From Prunus persica (Eukaryota; Streptophyta; Magnoliopsida; Rosales; Rosaceae), in NCBI RefSeq assembly GCF_000346465.2, contig NC_034009.1:34203251-34267250 (forward strand): DNA of 64,000 bases, given 5' to 3'. The translations under genes and the position numbers were made by a program. Within the stretch, counting starts at the first letter, position 1. Each line of letters starts with the position of its first letter. This document shows positions 11,309-21,795 of this stretch, one piece after another. A model generated the notes under the pieces. That model was given only the letters and a program-made list of their open reading frames with translations, did no database searches and had not been told where the DNA came from.

Positions 11309-11728
11309 TGACGTAGTGTGACAATTGATTGGCATAATTTTAGCCTAAAACATGTAACTCTGAAATCCACTAGGAAGATATGAGGAAATCTCAAGGTTTA
11401 TTGATAATTGGAACCACGGGTAAAATTTGTTTAAATACTCCTATAAACTCTAGGAATAAACAAGGAATTAAAATAGGAAAATAACAAAGTTTCCAAAAAC
11501 TATAATAACTTTAAAACTGAATTTCAGGCTGCTAAATGATCTCGGATGCCTGAAAAATCTCATACTTCATGGCTATGCCATGAGTTTTACTCATGATTCT
11601 GTTCTCTACGAATCGACGGGTCATGGGCTTGATTTTGAGCTCGGAGCCCAAATATGCAGTTTGCCTGATTTACACTTGCATGCGCGTCTCTCCAGCTCCT
11701 CTTCGATTGCTTATGCATATGTTCTACA
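11309..11728 (-). repeat. 5' LTR of gypsy element
   Basis: 420-bp copy starting TGACGTAGTGTGACAATTG on plus and ending GTTCTACA. In minus orientation it is the promoter LTR and is followed by the primer-binding site at 11295-11307. Confidence 0.85.
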
Positions 11729-13008
11729 TCACCATGGACCATTCATTTCGATGAAGACGAGAGACAAAGAAAACAACCCAACACACAGAGGTAAACAGCT
11801 ACATGTTCAATTAATATTTGATATATCAGCACTGCAATGCTTGCTTTCATTTGGGGCCAACACACATAGGTAAACAGCTACATATTTGATATATCAGCAG
11901 TGCAATGCTTGCTTTCATTTGGGTTGTGATGGAATGACTGGGATTTGGATCGATAAATTGGTACCAATTGTATGTTTAAAGATTGAATGTGAAGTTAAGA
12001 GTTTCACAAATAAAATAAAATAGTTAAGAGCATTTATTTCTGTTTCATAAAATTCTCAATTCTGCTCAAATGGTTAAAAACATTTATCTCTATTCCATAA
12101 GGTCCTAACTTCGATTCCCGCTCCCCAATATCCACTTATATCAAAAACATAAAAGTTGAATGTGAAGTTTTACAATTGAAATCGCAGACAAAACAAAATC
12201 TTCTTTATAAATCAAACTGAAACCCCGTCGACGACCAATACTTTGATATGAACTTTTTCGTAGTGCGATTCCCACTCTTCTTGTAAACCAGATGAGTAAA
12301 TCCTGCTTCAGTCAAACATACACTGTAACAGGGAGGGACACTGATAAAATAAAGCAGTTCTTGTGACAACATTACAGGCTACGGCAGAATAATCTAGAGT
12401 CTATATGGACAGCGCATGTGCAGCCTGCCATACACCTTTCCCATTCGAGAAAAAAAAAAAACACACGTCTCCTTTCTCTCTATTTTGAAAAAGAAGAAAA
12501 AAGGGGTTTCAAATTCATACTGTGGCTTTCCTCAATTATGTTCCTGGGCCCCCTCCCCTCTTGAAGCGGGTTGAGCGAGCATGTGCAATGCAACAATTGC
12601 ACTCTTTTCAGGATAAACACCATAAAGCTCAAGTTAGTCAAAAATTGCGACCAAACCTACTTGTATTGTAATTTGCACCACACAAATATGTAAAAGAACA
12701 GCTAATGCTAACAAAATGCCAATGCCATCCTCCTCTTGACAAGGTTCACATTCTCAATTGCTATTCCAGGCAACACAGTTTATCAGGTTCCAAACAACTT
12801 CTATTTGAAACTTAATTGGAGAAAGAGAAATAAATGAACATTGAACAGCTTCAGAATCCGGATGGCAAGAAACTTGCAAAATCCTTCCCAAGCAGTCAAT
12901 TTCTTGTACATAAACTCTCTTCCACTAGCAATGGCAGTAAACTATGCGAAGCAGACAAGAGTAGGCAGGCCCTAACTATAAAACTTCAAGTAATCAATAC
13001 AAGGTGCA

Positions 13009-13039
<31 letters not shown>

Positions 13040-13535
13040 TTGTGTGAAGAGTTCAAGACCAGCAGAGTTTGTATAATGAGGGAACAAGATCAGAAAGGCC
13101 CAATAATATAAAACTCTAATACCATCCGCACAATGTTCATCTGAATGAATTGATTTTATTGACTATTGAAGACAAGAGGCTTCTGATACAAGTTGAATAA
13201 CTAAATTTTAAAAATAAAAAAAACTAAACTAAACTCTAAATGTTAACAAAAAAATATCAGAGATACAGGATAATCCAACATGGTAATTCTGAAGCATTGA
13301 TCTCAACACAGAAGCAGCAACGCTACATACTGTAACACCCCATGGACAAACCACTGAAACATATGCGAGAATCATCAAGTAGAGAAAACCCACAATTTGA
13401 CATCAAGTATCAAATACAACAAAACCAAATAAAGTACAACATCAGGAAGTGACAAATGCAAGATAGAGTGTGGTTAGGCTAGTACTGATGGACACCCGGA
13501 ATGGAGAGAGTCTAACCAGAAGAATGTTACTCGAG
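11729..13535. other. intergenic stretch, gypsy LTR to KCS gene
   Basis: No gene seen. Contains a (GT)n microsatellite at about 13012-13046 and short tandem-like phrases (CACAGAGGTAAACAGCTACAT near 11786 and again near 11865). A weak tRNA-like pair near 12065-12117 (GCTCAAATGGTTAAAA, later CTTCGATTCCC) may be a tRNA-derived SINE remnant. The last few hundred bases before 13536 are the probable 3' UTR side of the KCS gene. Confidence 0.5.
13012..13046. repeat. (GT)n microsatellite
   Basis: About 15 GT dinucleotide copies with one interruption near the end. Confidence 0.95.
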
Positions 13536-15092
13536 CTAGGAAACTAGTTTCACAGGATACTTGTCAATGCAGTCTTCCCAAGGACCATTACGAGATGGCT
13601 TCACATTCCGAAGTGCCTCCCAGACCGCACTGTTACACTTAAAGCCACTACCAAAGGCAATCTGCCAGACACGGTTGCCTTTGCGGATCCTCCCCTTGGC
13701 CTCCATGTAGGCCAATTCATACCAAATGGAGCTCGATGAAGTATTCCCAAACCGGTGTAGAGTCATTCGAGAAGCCTCCACATGTATAGGTAGCAACTGC
13801 AGGTTCTTCTCCAGCTCATCAATCACAGCCCTTCCTCCGGCGTGTATGCAAAAATGATCAAATGCCAGCTTGAAATCCGGGATATAAGGTTTGACATTCG
13901 CATTGAACAGCTTCTTAACCACAAGTGACGAAAAGAAAAGAAGCTGCTCACTTATTGGAAGCACAATAGGACCCAAAGTGGTGATGTTGGTTTTAAGCGC
14001 CCCACCAGCAATCGCCATCAAATCTTTGGACAAAGAAACACCAGTCTTCCCCTTATCATCCTGTTCCTGGTAAACGCAACGAAAAGCCTTATCATCTGCA
14101 CCACGATGGGTCCTCACAACATGAACAAGCTTGTACTTAGCCCGCCTCCAATCTGCAGACTTATTAGAGAGCAGAACTGCAGAGCACCCAACTCGAAACA
14201 AGCAATTGGGTATCAACATAGATTTCTTATTCCCAAAATACCAATTCTGAGTAATGTTCTCAGTACTGACAACAATAGCATAAGTATTCCTATGAATTTG
14301 CAACAAGTCCTTAGCAAGATCAGCGGCTATGACCCCAGCACTACAACCCATTCCCCCCAAATTGAAACTCCTAATATTACCCCTCAATTTGTACTTATTA
14401 ACAATCATAGCGGATAGAGACGGCGTCGGATTAAACAAGCTGCAATTCACAACAAGAATGCCAATGTCCTTAGGCTTGACATGGGTATTGGCAAACAGAT
14501 TATCCAAAGCACCGTACATGACCTGCTCCGCCTCTTCTCTGGCGGCGGCCATGGAGGGCCTGGGAGGGATGTAATGCATCGCTTCGGGGACGTAGGTCTC
14601 TTCGCCGAGGCCGGAACGCTCGAGAATCTTGCGCTGGAACTCGAGGGAGGAATCGTCAAAGTCCTGGGTGAGCCTGGAGTGCTCCATGAAACGGTGGTAG
14701 GGAGCCTTGAGGTGATCGGGAGGGCGATAGCAAGCGTAATCGACCAAATAAACGGGTCTGGGTCGGGTCATGATGTAAACGGTCAAACCGAAGACGAGGA
14801 CGGCGGAGCAGATGATGACGCTGACGAGATTGTACTGGAGGTGAAGCCAGAGCTGCTGAATGTCGTAAAGGTCCATCTGGGAGGCTTCGATTAGGGTTAC
14901 GATAATCAAGGGGATGAAGCAGAGGGTTAAGAGATTGGAGATGAGGTAATGGTACCCTAATTTGACGTACTTGAGATTGACGCTCTGGAGGAAATCTGGG
15001 AGGCGTCGGGTCTGGTGGATCTGAACGCCGACCTGGCCGGCGGTCGAGCCACTACGGGCGGTGGCGACATGGGTTGCGCCGCCTGGGTCCAT
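13536..15092 (-). CDS. KCS4: 3-ketoacyl-CoA synthase, KCS4 type
   Basis: Single-exon gene of 518 codons with ATG at 15092-15090. It catalyses the condensing step of very-long-chain fatty acid elongation (malonyl-CoA plus acyl-CoA) at the endoplasmic reticulum, feeding wax, suberin and sphingolipid synthesis. Two N-terminal membrane spans (about residues 46-68 and 88-108) precede the FAE1/type III PKS-like domain. The catalytic triad of the family is visible: Cys250 in GGMGCSAG, His417 in FCIHAGG and Asn450 in [10 protein letters not shown]. The length is normal. The N-terminal [20 protein letters not shown] region closely matches Arabidopsis KCS4 from memory; KCS9 and KCS17 are the nearest alternatives. 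Oddities: Cys303 in VGCSAVLL where I expect VGGSAVLL, and Gly364 in IAGGALKTN where I expect AGEALKTN; both positions are strongly conserved in the family. Lack of introns is usual for KCS genes. Confidence 0.95.
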   Translation of the reverse strand: MDPGGATHVATARSGSTAGQVGVQIHQTRRLPDFLQSVNLKYVKLGYHYLISNLLTLCFIPLIIVTLIEASQMDLYDIQQLWLHLQYNLVSVIICSAVLVFGLTVYIMTRPRPVYLVDYACYRPPDHLKAPYHRFMEHSRLTQDFDDSSLEFQRKILERSGLGEETYVPEAMHYIPPRPSMAAAREEAEQVMYGALDNLFANTHVKPKDIGILVVNCSLFNPTPSLSAMIVNKYKLRGNIRSFNLGGMGCSAGVIAADLAKDLLQIHRNTYAIVVSTENITQNWYFGNKKSMLIPNCLFRVGCSAVLLSNKSADWRRAKYKLVHVVRTHRGADDKAFRCVYQEQDDKGKTGVSLSKDLMAIAGGALKTNITTLGPIVLPISEQLLFFSSLVVKKLFNANVKPYIPDFKLAFDHFCIHAGGRAVIDELEKNLQLLPIHVEASRMTLHRFGNTSSSSIWYELAYMEAKGRIRKGNRVWQIAFGSGFKCNSAVWEALRNVKPSRNGPWEDCIDKYPVKLVS

Positions 15093-15190
15093 GGCCGTGG
15101 CGTGGCTTTGTCTCTGTGGAAAGAGGGCTGTGGCTTTCGTTGTAATTGGAGAGGAGAAGAGAGGAGCGAAGAGAGCGTTTTGAAGTGTGT

Positions 15191-15198
15191 ATTTTATA
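15191..15198 (-). promoter_or_regulatory. probable TATA box of KCS gene
   Basis: TATAAAAT on minus, about 100 bp upstream of the KCS start codon, a usual plant spacing (short 5' UTR of about 65-70 bases). Confidence 0.55.
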
Positions 15199-15299
15199 GT
15201 GTATATAAATGTGGGAAATTGTCAAATTGGGAAAAGAATATAATAATGAGGGAGGCCGGAGGGGTTGGACTTTTCCGAGCTCCGAAAAGGAGAGGAGGG

Positions 15300-16864
15300 A
15301 GGGAGTGAAGGTTTTGTGTGGTGTGGTGTGGTGAGGGATGATGATGATTAGATCATGAGAGAGACTCAGCAGCTCAATGATGGAGTTGAGAAATGGAGTG
15401 CTTGATTCTGACGGTTAAATAACTGTTACGTGGGAAAACTGGAATATACGAATAGCTGGTGCCCAGTGGATGCCCTTGCCCAGCCTTGACTAAATATTTT
15501 TTTAAAAATTTATTTAAATGAAAAGAGGCTAAAGATTTGCTAGACAAGGTACCTAAATAAGTACACGAAAAATTGAAATTTTGATTGATTTAATTATTTT
15601 TCGTTACATGGCGGGGCACACCCCGGGAGAAAAAGAAACTTAAAAAGAACATTTGAGGCAAAGGCCGACTTAAGCTATCATCATGCAAAATATGCTCTAG
15701 AGAAGAAAGCACAACATCAAAACTATGCAAACCCAAAGAGGAGGCTTTACCTAACCCTACTGCCAGTGCCAACAACGTTCCTTGTTTCCTAGAGCCGGCC
15801 AAACCAAATAAAACTATACTAAACTACTAGTAGTGGTATATAATAAACACTTGAATTTTTCATATTAAAGCTTTCTTATTTACGTTGGCGTCTCATTAAG
15901 GATCAGGGTGTGTGTGTTTTTTTGTTGTTGAGATATTTAGTCATATACTCATTTTTAGCACTAATGATATAAATAAACTCTATATTATTTAATTTCTATA
16001 AACAAACTCAAAAAAACTACAAAAATTGACAGCTGGCCCTATTGAATTTAAATTTGATTATTAATTTCTTTGATGTCCTATCTATTGAGTGTTTTGAGTT
16101 TTTTTATGAAGTTTTGGGTTGGATTTGTTTTAAGAAATCGATGACAGTTTTGTAATTTATAAGAAGTTAAAAGCCTTTTTGTGAGATTGTAAATAAGTTT
16201 GATGTGTGTTTCTAAAGTCCATTTCATATAAAGTCCATTTCATATTGAATTTTTTTTATAATTTAAGTGCTTATATTAGGTATAATAATGAATCTCTCTT
16301 GTTTTTTTTCTTTTGAGTTGGCATGGATGGAGGAGGAGCTTGTTAATTTTTTAGTTTGAATTTGAGCTTCCAGTACCGCACAGATTGGGTCCTGCTTGCC
16401 ACAAGTATGCATAAAGGGCGTGTGGTGCTAACTCGCCCCATACAGGGAGGCCCGCGACTTGTGCAGCCCAAAATTCAAGAATCCGCCTAACATTTTTCAA
16501 TGCAATCTTGAAAAGACAGACCCATGTGCTTTTATTCGCACTAGGGCCCTCTCAAACAAATTGACCTTGTAAATTGTCCTTTTACCACGCTCTCCTATAA
16601 TAGTATCCTAAATGGCTGGCTCTTCCTCTCGCACCATAATCGGTTTGCTCGGTGCCTCCTAAAATGCAATTCCTCTGCTGGGTTTGGGGTAACGATGCAA
16701 TTTTGCTTTATAATATATAATTAGTCCTATCCTAGGCTTTGGAAAGCCGAAAAGATAATTAATAATCTCATCACTGAAAATCAAAGAAACAACCATAGTT
16801 CACAACAGATACGAACAGGAGCTGATCAGAAGTCGAACAACCAAATCGTAAAGCTCCACCGCAG
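15300..16864. other. intergenic stretch between KCS promoter and Maf 3' end
   Basis: Apart from a possible LINE RNase H scrap (15600-15810), I see only AT-rich unique-looking sequence. Upstream of KCS, 15300-15420 is GA- and GTGG-rich and may be promoter. Confidence 0.5.
15600..15810 (-). pseudogene. possible LINE RNase H fragment
   Basis: The minus-strand frame reads AGSRKQGTLLALAVGLGKA, then LGLHSFDVVLSSLEHIL. This resembles the RNase H tail common in plant non-LTR retrotransposons (AGSR..GTLL..A.....ALGLH.FDVV). It is short and has no flanking RT. Called from remembered family style only. Confidence 0.4.
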
Positions 16865-19795
16865 CTAGATGGCCTCTTTCAGCAGCCTCCTAGTGAGATC
16901 TTTGGGAAGTCCCATCACGCTATCAGTTGTCCCTACCTGCAAGAAGCACCACCAATTCAAATATGACCCATCAAGAGACATACGGCTGATTATCCAGTAG
17001 AGAGTAAAGGCCCCATTCCTAGTAAAGGGATCATATACTTGCCCACCAACCGAACCATGAAGGGACAAGCTTGCAGGATTCATTAAACCAAAGGTTTTGG
17101 ATGAAAAGACAACACAAGAAACTGTTGAAATGGACACAGGGTACCATAATTATAATATGTGCCATTGTGCTTCTCCTGAAAAATGCCTCTATGACTATTA
17201 TTTACAACTTTGGAACAGAGAGTAGAAAACCAACCACTTCTTTAACAAAGGGAAGAATTAGAGGATGTTCTATTATGAGTCCCCCAGCAACTTTGAGCAC
17301 CGTCCCCTCCTCAATCTGGCGTGGACAAAGAAGAAGCAAAAGGTGCTATTGTCATCATCTCACCAATCAAGGAAAGAAGTTAAAAGTCCAAATTGGATAC
17401 AGAACAACTCTTACCAGCTTCTCAATGATTTCATCCGGTATTTCGTGGAAATAAATCTGCAAGGAAACCCAAATAGATATTATCCCTAGATATGATTGAT
17501 CTACTTGTGGACATTTTTGGCTAAGCATTGGCAAATGGTGCTAGTAAACTATTCAATTTCATGTTCCAGAAGCTACATGAGAAGAATAAAAACAAATAAA
17601 AACACTTTAAATAAAGATAAAAGTTTGATGAAATAGAAGCAAAACGTACCTCCACTCGATCCCATTCTCCTTTACTGAATCCGGTTTTAAGGTTTGTAAC
17701 ATGCACAGATCCCACTGTTGCTGCATGTCCTCCAGAATAGTCTGCAATTCATGTTAGGAAAATTACCAGAGTCAAGAAGTAAAACATCAGGGACATAAAC
17801 GTAAATCAACCATTAAGCCCACCTTTCAAAAATTGCCGTGCTTCTTCCTTGCTGGATGGTTTTTCCCTGATCACACCTTCATAGACCACCACCTCCAGAT
17901 CATTTTACAATAAGAGTAAGAAATAACAGATTTAACATTCACTGCTTCATAAAGGGAAAATTTCTAAATTCCTATTTTAACAAACAAGTCATATCACCAG
18001 GGGACCATTCACAACAAGTGCACACAAGCCCTGTGGGCACAAAAAATTCATGGTATGGCAAAGGTGATGTTTGGAGGCATCCACAACATAAGATATAATA
18101 CTACATAAAGAATCAACATGAGGAGCAGAAAGTGAGAGCTTCACACAATTCATGCATAAAAAATCAAAACGAGTAACAAGTAAACATGGGCCAAAAATGA
18201 AGTTATGCTAAGTGATTAACAGTGTCATGATGTCATGCGTCCTTCTAAGCAAGTTTCCCAGTCCATAGAATCTAAAATAACTGACATCAAAACATTACTT
18301 AAATCTATACGTCTTACTTTCTTCCTTACCCTATTCAGGATATTGCGGAAGAGGTAGGTATGGCAAAAGTTCCATATATGCATTTTGGTGTATTCTCCAC
18401 AAGCTTAAATATGCAAAACATACATGACAAGGATACCGACATTATAAATATGCTATATAAGATGTGATTTATACTTGATCAGAAGTAATTAATAGCGTTG
18501 GTTCGTCATCCTTTATGTAGTCACCAACTGGGAGCCCTTGTGAATTAGCTTCTGCCTGAGAAGTTTCCATCAGCTAAGACAGGTAAATCAGTTCTATTTC
18601 AACCAGAAACCAGGGCTTCATTGAGACAATGCCAATACATTAATAACAGTATGCAGTAAACACAACACGCGCACATGCAGACACTTATACACAGGCAATA
18701 AAAAAAACACCTAAACTTACATGGATGAAGTAGTTGAGCATAACAAAATTATAAAATTAGGATCAACCAATTAGTATCTTGCTTTATTTTCTCAATCACT
18801 ATCAAAAACAAAAAAGCCAATGTATCCTCCATAAATGTCACTAGGTGATACCAGTCTTTGATGCCTCCTATTGTTAAACAGGGAGATCATACCAGATATA
18901 TAGATGTATATATAATTAAAAAAAGAACATACTGTGTCTGCTGCAATCACAATAGTCGGTTCAGCATCCTTCTCTTGATTATTGATAGTTTGTAGTTTGG
19001 ATATAATAGCATCAGCCTGAGATGCAATTTGCATTCAACCCATAAAAGAGCATCAGTCTGATATCAACTAAAAGAAGAACATTCTAACTTTAGCTGACTA
19101 GCATTTTCAGTTTCAGATTCTTAATGGAGAAAAAAAAAAAAAAAAGAGGAAAAGAAAAGAAGACCAAACCTTTGCCTGGGCAAGAACCAAAACCAACTCC
19201 TCTGGCTTTTCCTTTCTGATGCATTTCTCGTCAATGTCTGCAGTCTAGTAATAAAGGGAGTTTACTTTCTAAAATCAGAAGGGAAGATAATTCTGGATCT
19301 TTCAGATGAAAAATTAAAATTGTCAGTACCATGACTATGAATTCGTATCCCATTTCAGCCAATATTTTCCGACGTGCTACCGAAGCTGAGCCTAAAATTA
19401 TCTGAAAAATGGCACACGCACATTAACATCATCTCCGAGCAGCAAAGTTTAGTGGAAACGAGTACAAGTTTCACATTAACGAAACTAATCTCATCTTAAG
19501 AGTAACTAATCTTTTCAGGTCCCTCTGTCCTTCCTAATCATAATACAACACTCGTTTCGGAGAAGCGTGTTTGGAGCTGAAACCAAACAGTGCCCTAATG
19601 TTCTGCAATGTGACCTCCTTTCAATTTTGTTAACCATTGTTAAAGCTTCGTTATCAACCGCAATTAACTACGAGAAACGCATAGAAACCCTAGCTATATA
19701 GTTCGAACTTCAAATTGTGCAATGAGAAGCAAGAAACTGGTACTTGTGCAAGGAGAGTGACGAACCTTGAAAGACGAAGAAGAATTGGCTTCCAT
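16865..19795 (-). CDS. Maf-family nucleoside triphosphate pyrophosphatase, with two alternative exon 4 copies
   Basis: Reconstructed exons (minus): 19795-19766, 19401-19330, 19244-19170, 4a 19016-18933, 4b 18555-18475, 17892-17823, 17741-17650, 17456-17415, 17315-17235, 16936-16865. Using one exon 4, the protein is about 205 residues, normal for plant Maf-like proteins. The family hydrolyses non-canonical or modified NTPs to monophosphates (house-cleaning). Visible motifs: ILGSASVARRKILAEMGYEF, TADIDEKCIRKEKPEELV, then ADT (4a) or SDQ (4b), VVVYEGVIREKPSSKEEAR, YSGGHAATVGSV, VAGGLIIEHPLILP and VGTTDSVMGLPKDLTRRL. Exons 4a (84 nt) and 4b (81 nt) are both phase 0 and clearly homologous (KDAEPTIVIAADT and KDDEPTLLITSDQ). 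They replace each other across the catalytic Asp. All junctions keep frame. No gene symbol is assigned. Confidence 0.92.
18475..18555 (-). other. Maf alternative exon 4b (SDQ type)
   Basis: 81-nt phase-0 exon, acceptor TCTCAG/GC and donor CAA/GTATAA. It encodes AEANSQGLPVGDYIKDDEPT, then LLITSDQ. The SDQ triad matches the YceF-type Maf subfamily (GSDQ), reported to prefer 7-methyl-GTP. Lies about 380 nt downstream of 4a. Confidence 0.82.
18933..19016 (-). other. Maf alternative exon 4a (ADT type)
   Basis: 84-nt phase-0 exon, acceptor TCTCAG/GC and donor ACA/GTATGT. It encodes ADAIISKL followed by a short linker and EPTIVIAADT. The ADT triad matches the YhdE-type Maf subfamily (GADT), which prefers dTTP/UTP-type substrates. 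Confidence 0.85.
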
Positions 19796-19899
19796 GGCAG
19801 TCAATCAGTGAGTCACTCGGAGCCTTCGAACTTGGATGAAGCAGTTGATGTGGGGCTCGGACACGAGGAAATGCCAAAGCGGGTCTTGGCTTTTTTCAC

Positions 19900-21200
19900 G
19901 CCGTTTACTCATTTAGGCGCGTTTTTACGACGCCGTATTGGCATTTTGACCCTAACTCGTCACTGTTGTGCAAAGTACGACGAATACAAATTGGTCGTAT
20001 TGGCCTTTTCGATTTTCTTTTACGTTTTCTTGGGACCGAGCCCAAATCAATTTGAATGGACCGCCTTAAATCGAGTCAACGTGGCCCAATGGATATTGCC
20101 GGATCAAAAAAATGTCCGAGCGTTGTCAGCTCAGTTTCGTGGGAGAAAAAGGAAAATCAGGATAACTTTGTAAATAATTTTCTTAATAAGGGTAATTGTT
20201 AAATAAAATTTATTGTTTCAGCTAGCTCTTCTTCTTCTACTGGTTCTTCTCTTTTTAATGATTTACTAATTTCGTTATTTGCTTTGGAAAATAATATATC
20301 TATCACTTAATTATGGAAATCTTGTAAGTCAAGTAGAGAGTGGCTCATCATGTAAGGTTGTATCTTCTCTCAAGGATCCCTTACACCACTTTAAAATATA
20401 AATCAGTTGTTTAGTTAGAATAATGAAGAAGCTCCCATTGAGTGTCATTAATATGAAATAATGAAAGAGCTGGCATGGATGAGAAAACTTACTTATGTTG
20501 GGGATATCATTGACGTTATCCCAAGCCAATCACTCATTGTCATGTATTTTAACTTCCTGATATTGCAATGCAGTTTTTCAACCTAATATTATGTGTTAGG
20601 CTTGAGATACCGTCACGATGACATTTCTATTATATGTAAGTTATTGGCATGAAGGGTCACCAAGTCAAATATTTAACACTAATTTTGTTTGGGGATGACG
20701 ACCAATATTACAAACTTCCAAGTGCTTTTTTATTCATGTCACTTCTTTCCGACATTTCAAAAGTGGCCTAATTTTGATACTTCCACCTTGGACGGTTCTG
20801 AATGAACCTCCATGAAAGCAATGATTCTGTATATATTGATGTCATCATGTCAGTAATTAACTTGAGAAGTTTAAAAACCTAATTCGCTCGTTTACGATTT
20901 GGGTGAATTAAAAAGAAGGTTTTTCGTACAAACACTCCATTTCCTTCATTGAAACAAAACTAGATATACTAAAGAGACTGCACTCACCACACTGAGCTGC
21001 AAAGGAAAATATATATATAATATGACACATTCGACAAGGGAAAAAAACAGCAAGAAATGAAACTAATCACATTTGACTCTTTGTTGTTGTCTTATATAGC
21101 CACTACTAGTAGAAGTTCCGCATTTTCTTTTGTGTAAGAAATAAGAACTCCGGATTACTCTCTCCTTCCTTGTAGTTTTTTTTTTTTTTTTTTTTTCATA
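19900..21200. other. intergenic stretch between Maf promoter and RL gene
   Basis: No gene recognised. The ORF crossing 19715-20173 on plus is the antisense of the Maf first exon and promoter and has no family features. A T-homopolymer lies at about 21178-21196. Confidence 0.5.
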
Positions 21201-21216
21201 AATGAGAACCTTCATT

Positions 21217-21683
21217 TCATTGTAGCTTTAGACTCTTCATCCTGCATGAAAAAAAAATAGTATTCAGAGTAATGCTACATTTTCCAAAAGTATTTAAAAT
21301 AAATAAATAAAACAGAATAAAACCTTAAACGACAAATGCAGACCAAGAAATTAATAGAAAATTGTAATCAAACATTAAAATAATGTTATGAGATTGATAT
21401 GTATATACCTTTGTTCTTCAATATCCATGGAGTTAGAGTAGGCTTTGCCGTTCCCAGCAGCAGCAGCAGGTTTTCTATAATTGGGCAAGGGCACCTCACC
21501 AGCCTCAATCTTGTTGACATCTTCCACAAGCATCTCATAGTGCTTCTTCACTTCCTCCACTGATTTCCCACCCACAGCCCTCGCCAGATTGTGCCAGCGG
21601 TCCGGCGTGTCCTTGTCGTAAACAGCTAGGGCATTTTCGAACATCTTGTTCTGCCTCGACGTCCACGATCCCGATGAGGCCAT
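21217..21683 (-). CDS. RL6: RADIALIS-like SANT/MYB protein
   Basis: Two exons (minus): 21683-21409 and 21241-21217, giving 99 residues. A single MYB/SANT domain (about residues 5-60) shows the RAD pattern W-x2[21 protein letters not shown], then [19 protein letters not shown]. Family knowledge: RADIALIS-type proteins are small single-repeat MYBs that compete with DIV-type MYB partners and act in floral asymmetry and development. The Pro-rich linker VPLPNYRKP and the tail ending KSLKLQ are also typical of RL/RSM proteins. The second exon carries only eight codons, a normal RL structure. RL5 and RL6 are the closest from memory; the paralogue call is less sure than the family. Confidence 0.92.
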
Positions 21684-21787
21684 TGCGACAACTGATCCAA
21701 CACTATATATTATAATGGTTATGAGGAGAGGAAATGCGAAATGGGGTTGATTTAGTTTTGAGCAGAAAGAGAATGGCAGTGCTGCTC

Positions 21788-21795
21788 TTTATATA
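21788..21795 (-). promoter_or_regulatory. probable TATA box of RL gene
   Basis: TATATAAA on minus, about 105 bp upstream of the start codon, next to a (GA)n tract (plus 21804-21824) that may be part of the 5' regulatory region. Confidence 0.55.

Larger units (their letters stand above)
6564..11728 (-). mobile_element. Ty3/gypsy LTR retrotransposon, degenerate
   Basis: Minus-strand element with LTRs 6564-6923 (360 bp) and 11309-11728 (420 bp). The left copy lacks about 60 bp, including an AATACTCCTATAAACTCTAGG-like part. In element order it carries gag with a CCHC knuckle, protease, reverse transcriptase, RNase H and integrase, the Ty3/gypsy order, all broken by stops and frameshifts. The primer-binding site TTGGCATCAGAGC (minus, 11295-11307) sits one base inside the 5' LTR and resembles the initiator-Met type. 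No clean target duplication: TTATG on the left, TCACC on the right. LTR divergence is clearly greater than in the copia elements, so it is older. Confidence 0.88.

Noticed and set aside
12040..12150. tRNA-like boxes (GCTCAAATGGTTAAAA ... CTTCGATTCCC)
   Set aside because: No cloverleaf can be drawn and the acceptor stem is missing. At best a SINE remnant, not a tRNA gene.
14481..14894. 137-codon plus-strand ORF inside the KCS gene
   Set aside because: Shadow of the GC-rich KCS coding strand; no independent evidence.
19715..20173. 152-codon plus-strand ORF with a hydrophobic stretch
   Set aside because: It overlaps the first exon and promoter of the Maf gene on the other strand, has no recognisable family pattern, and its composition is that of random frame.
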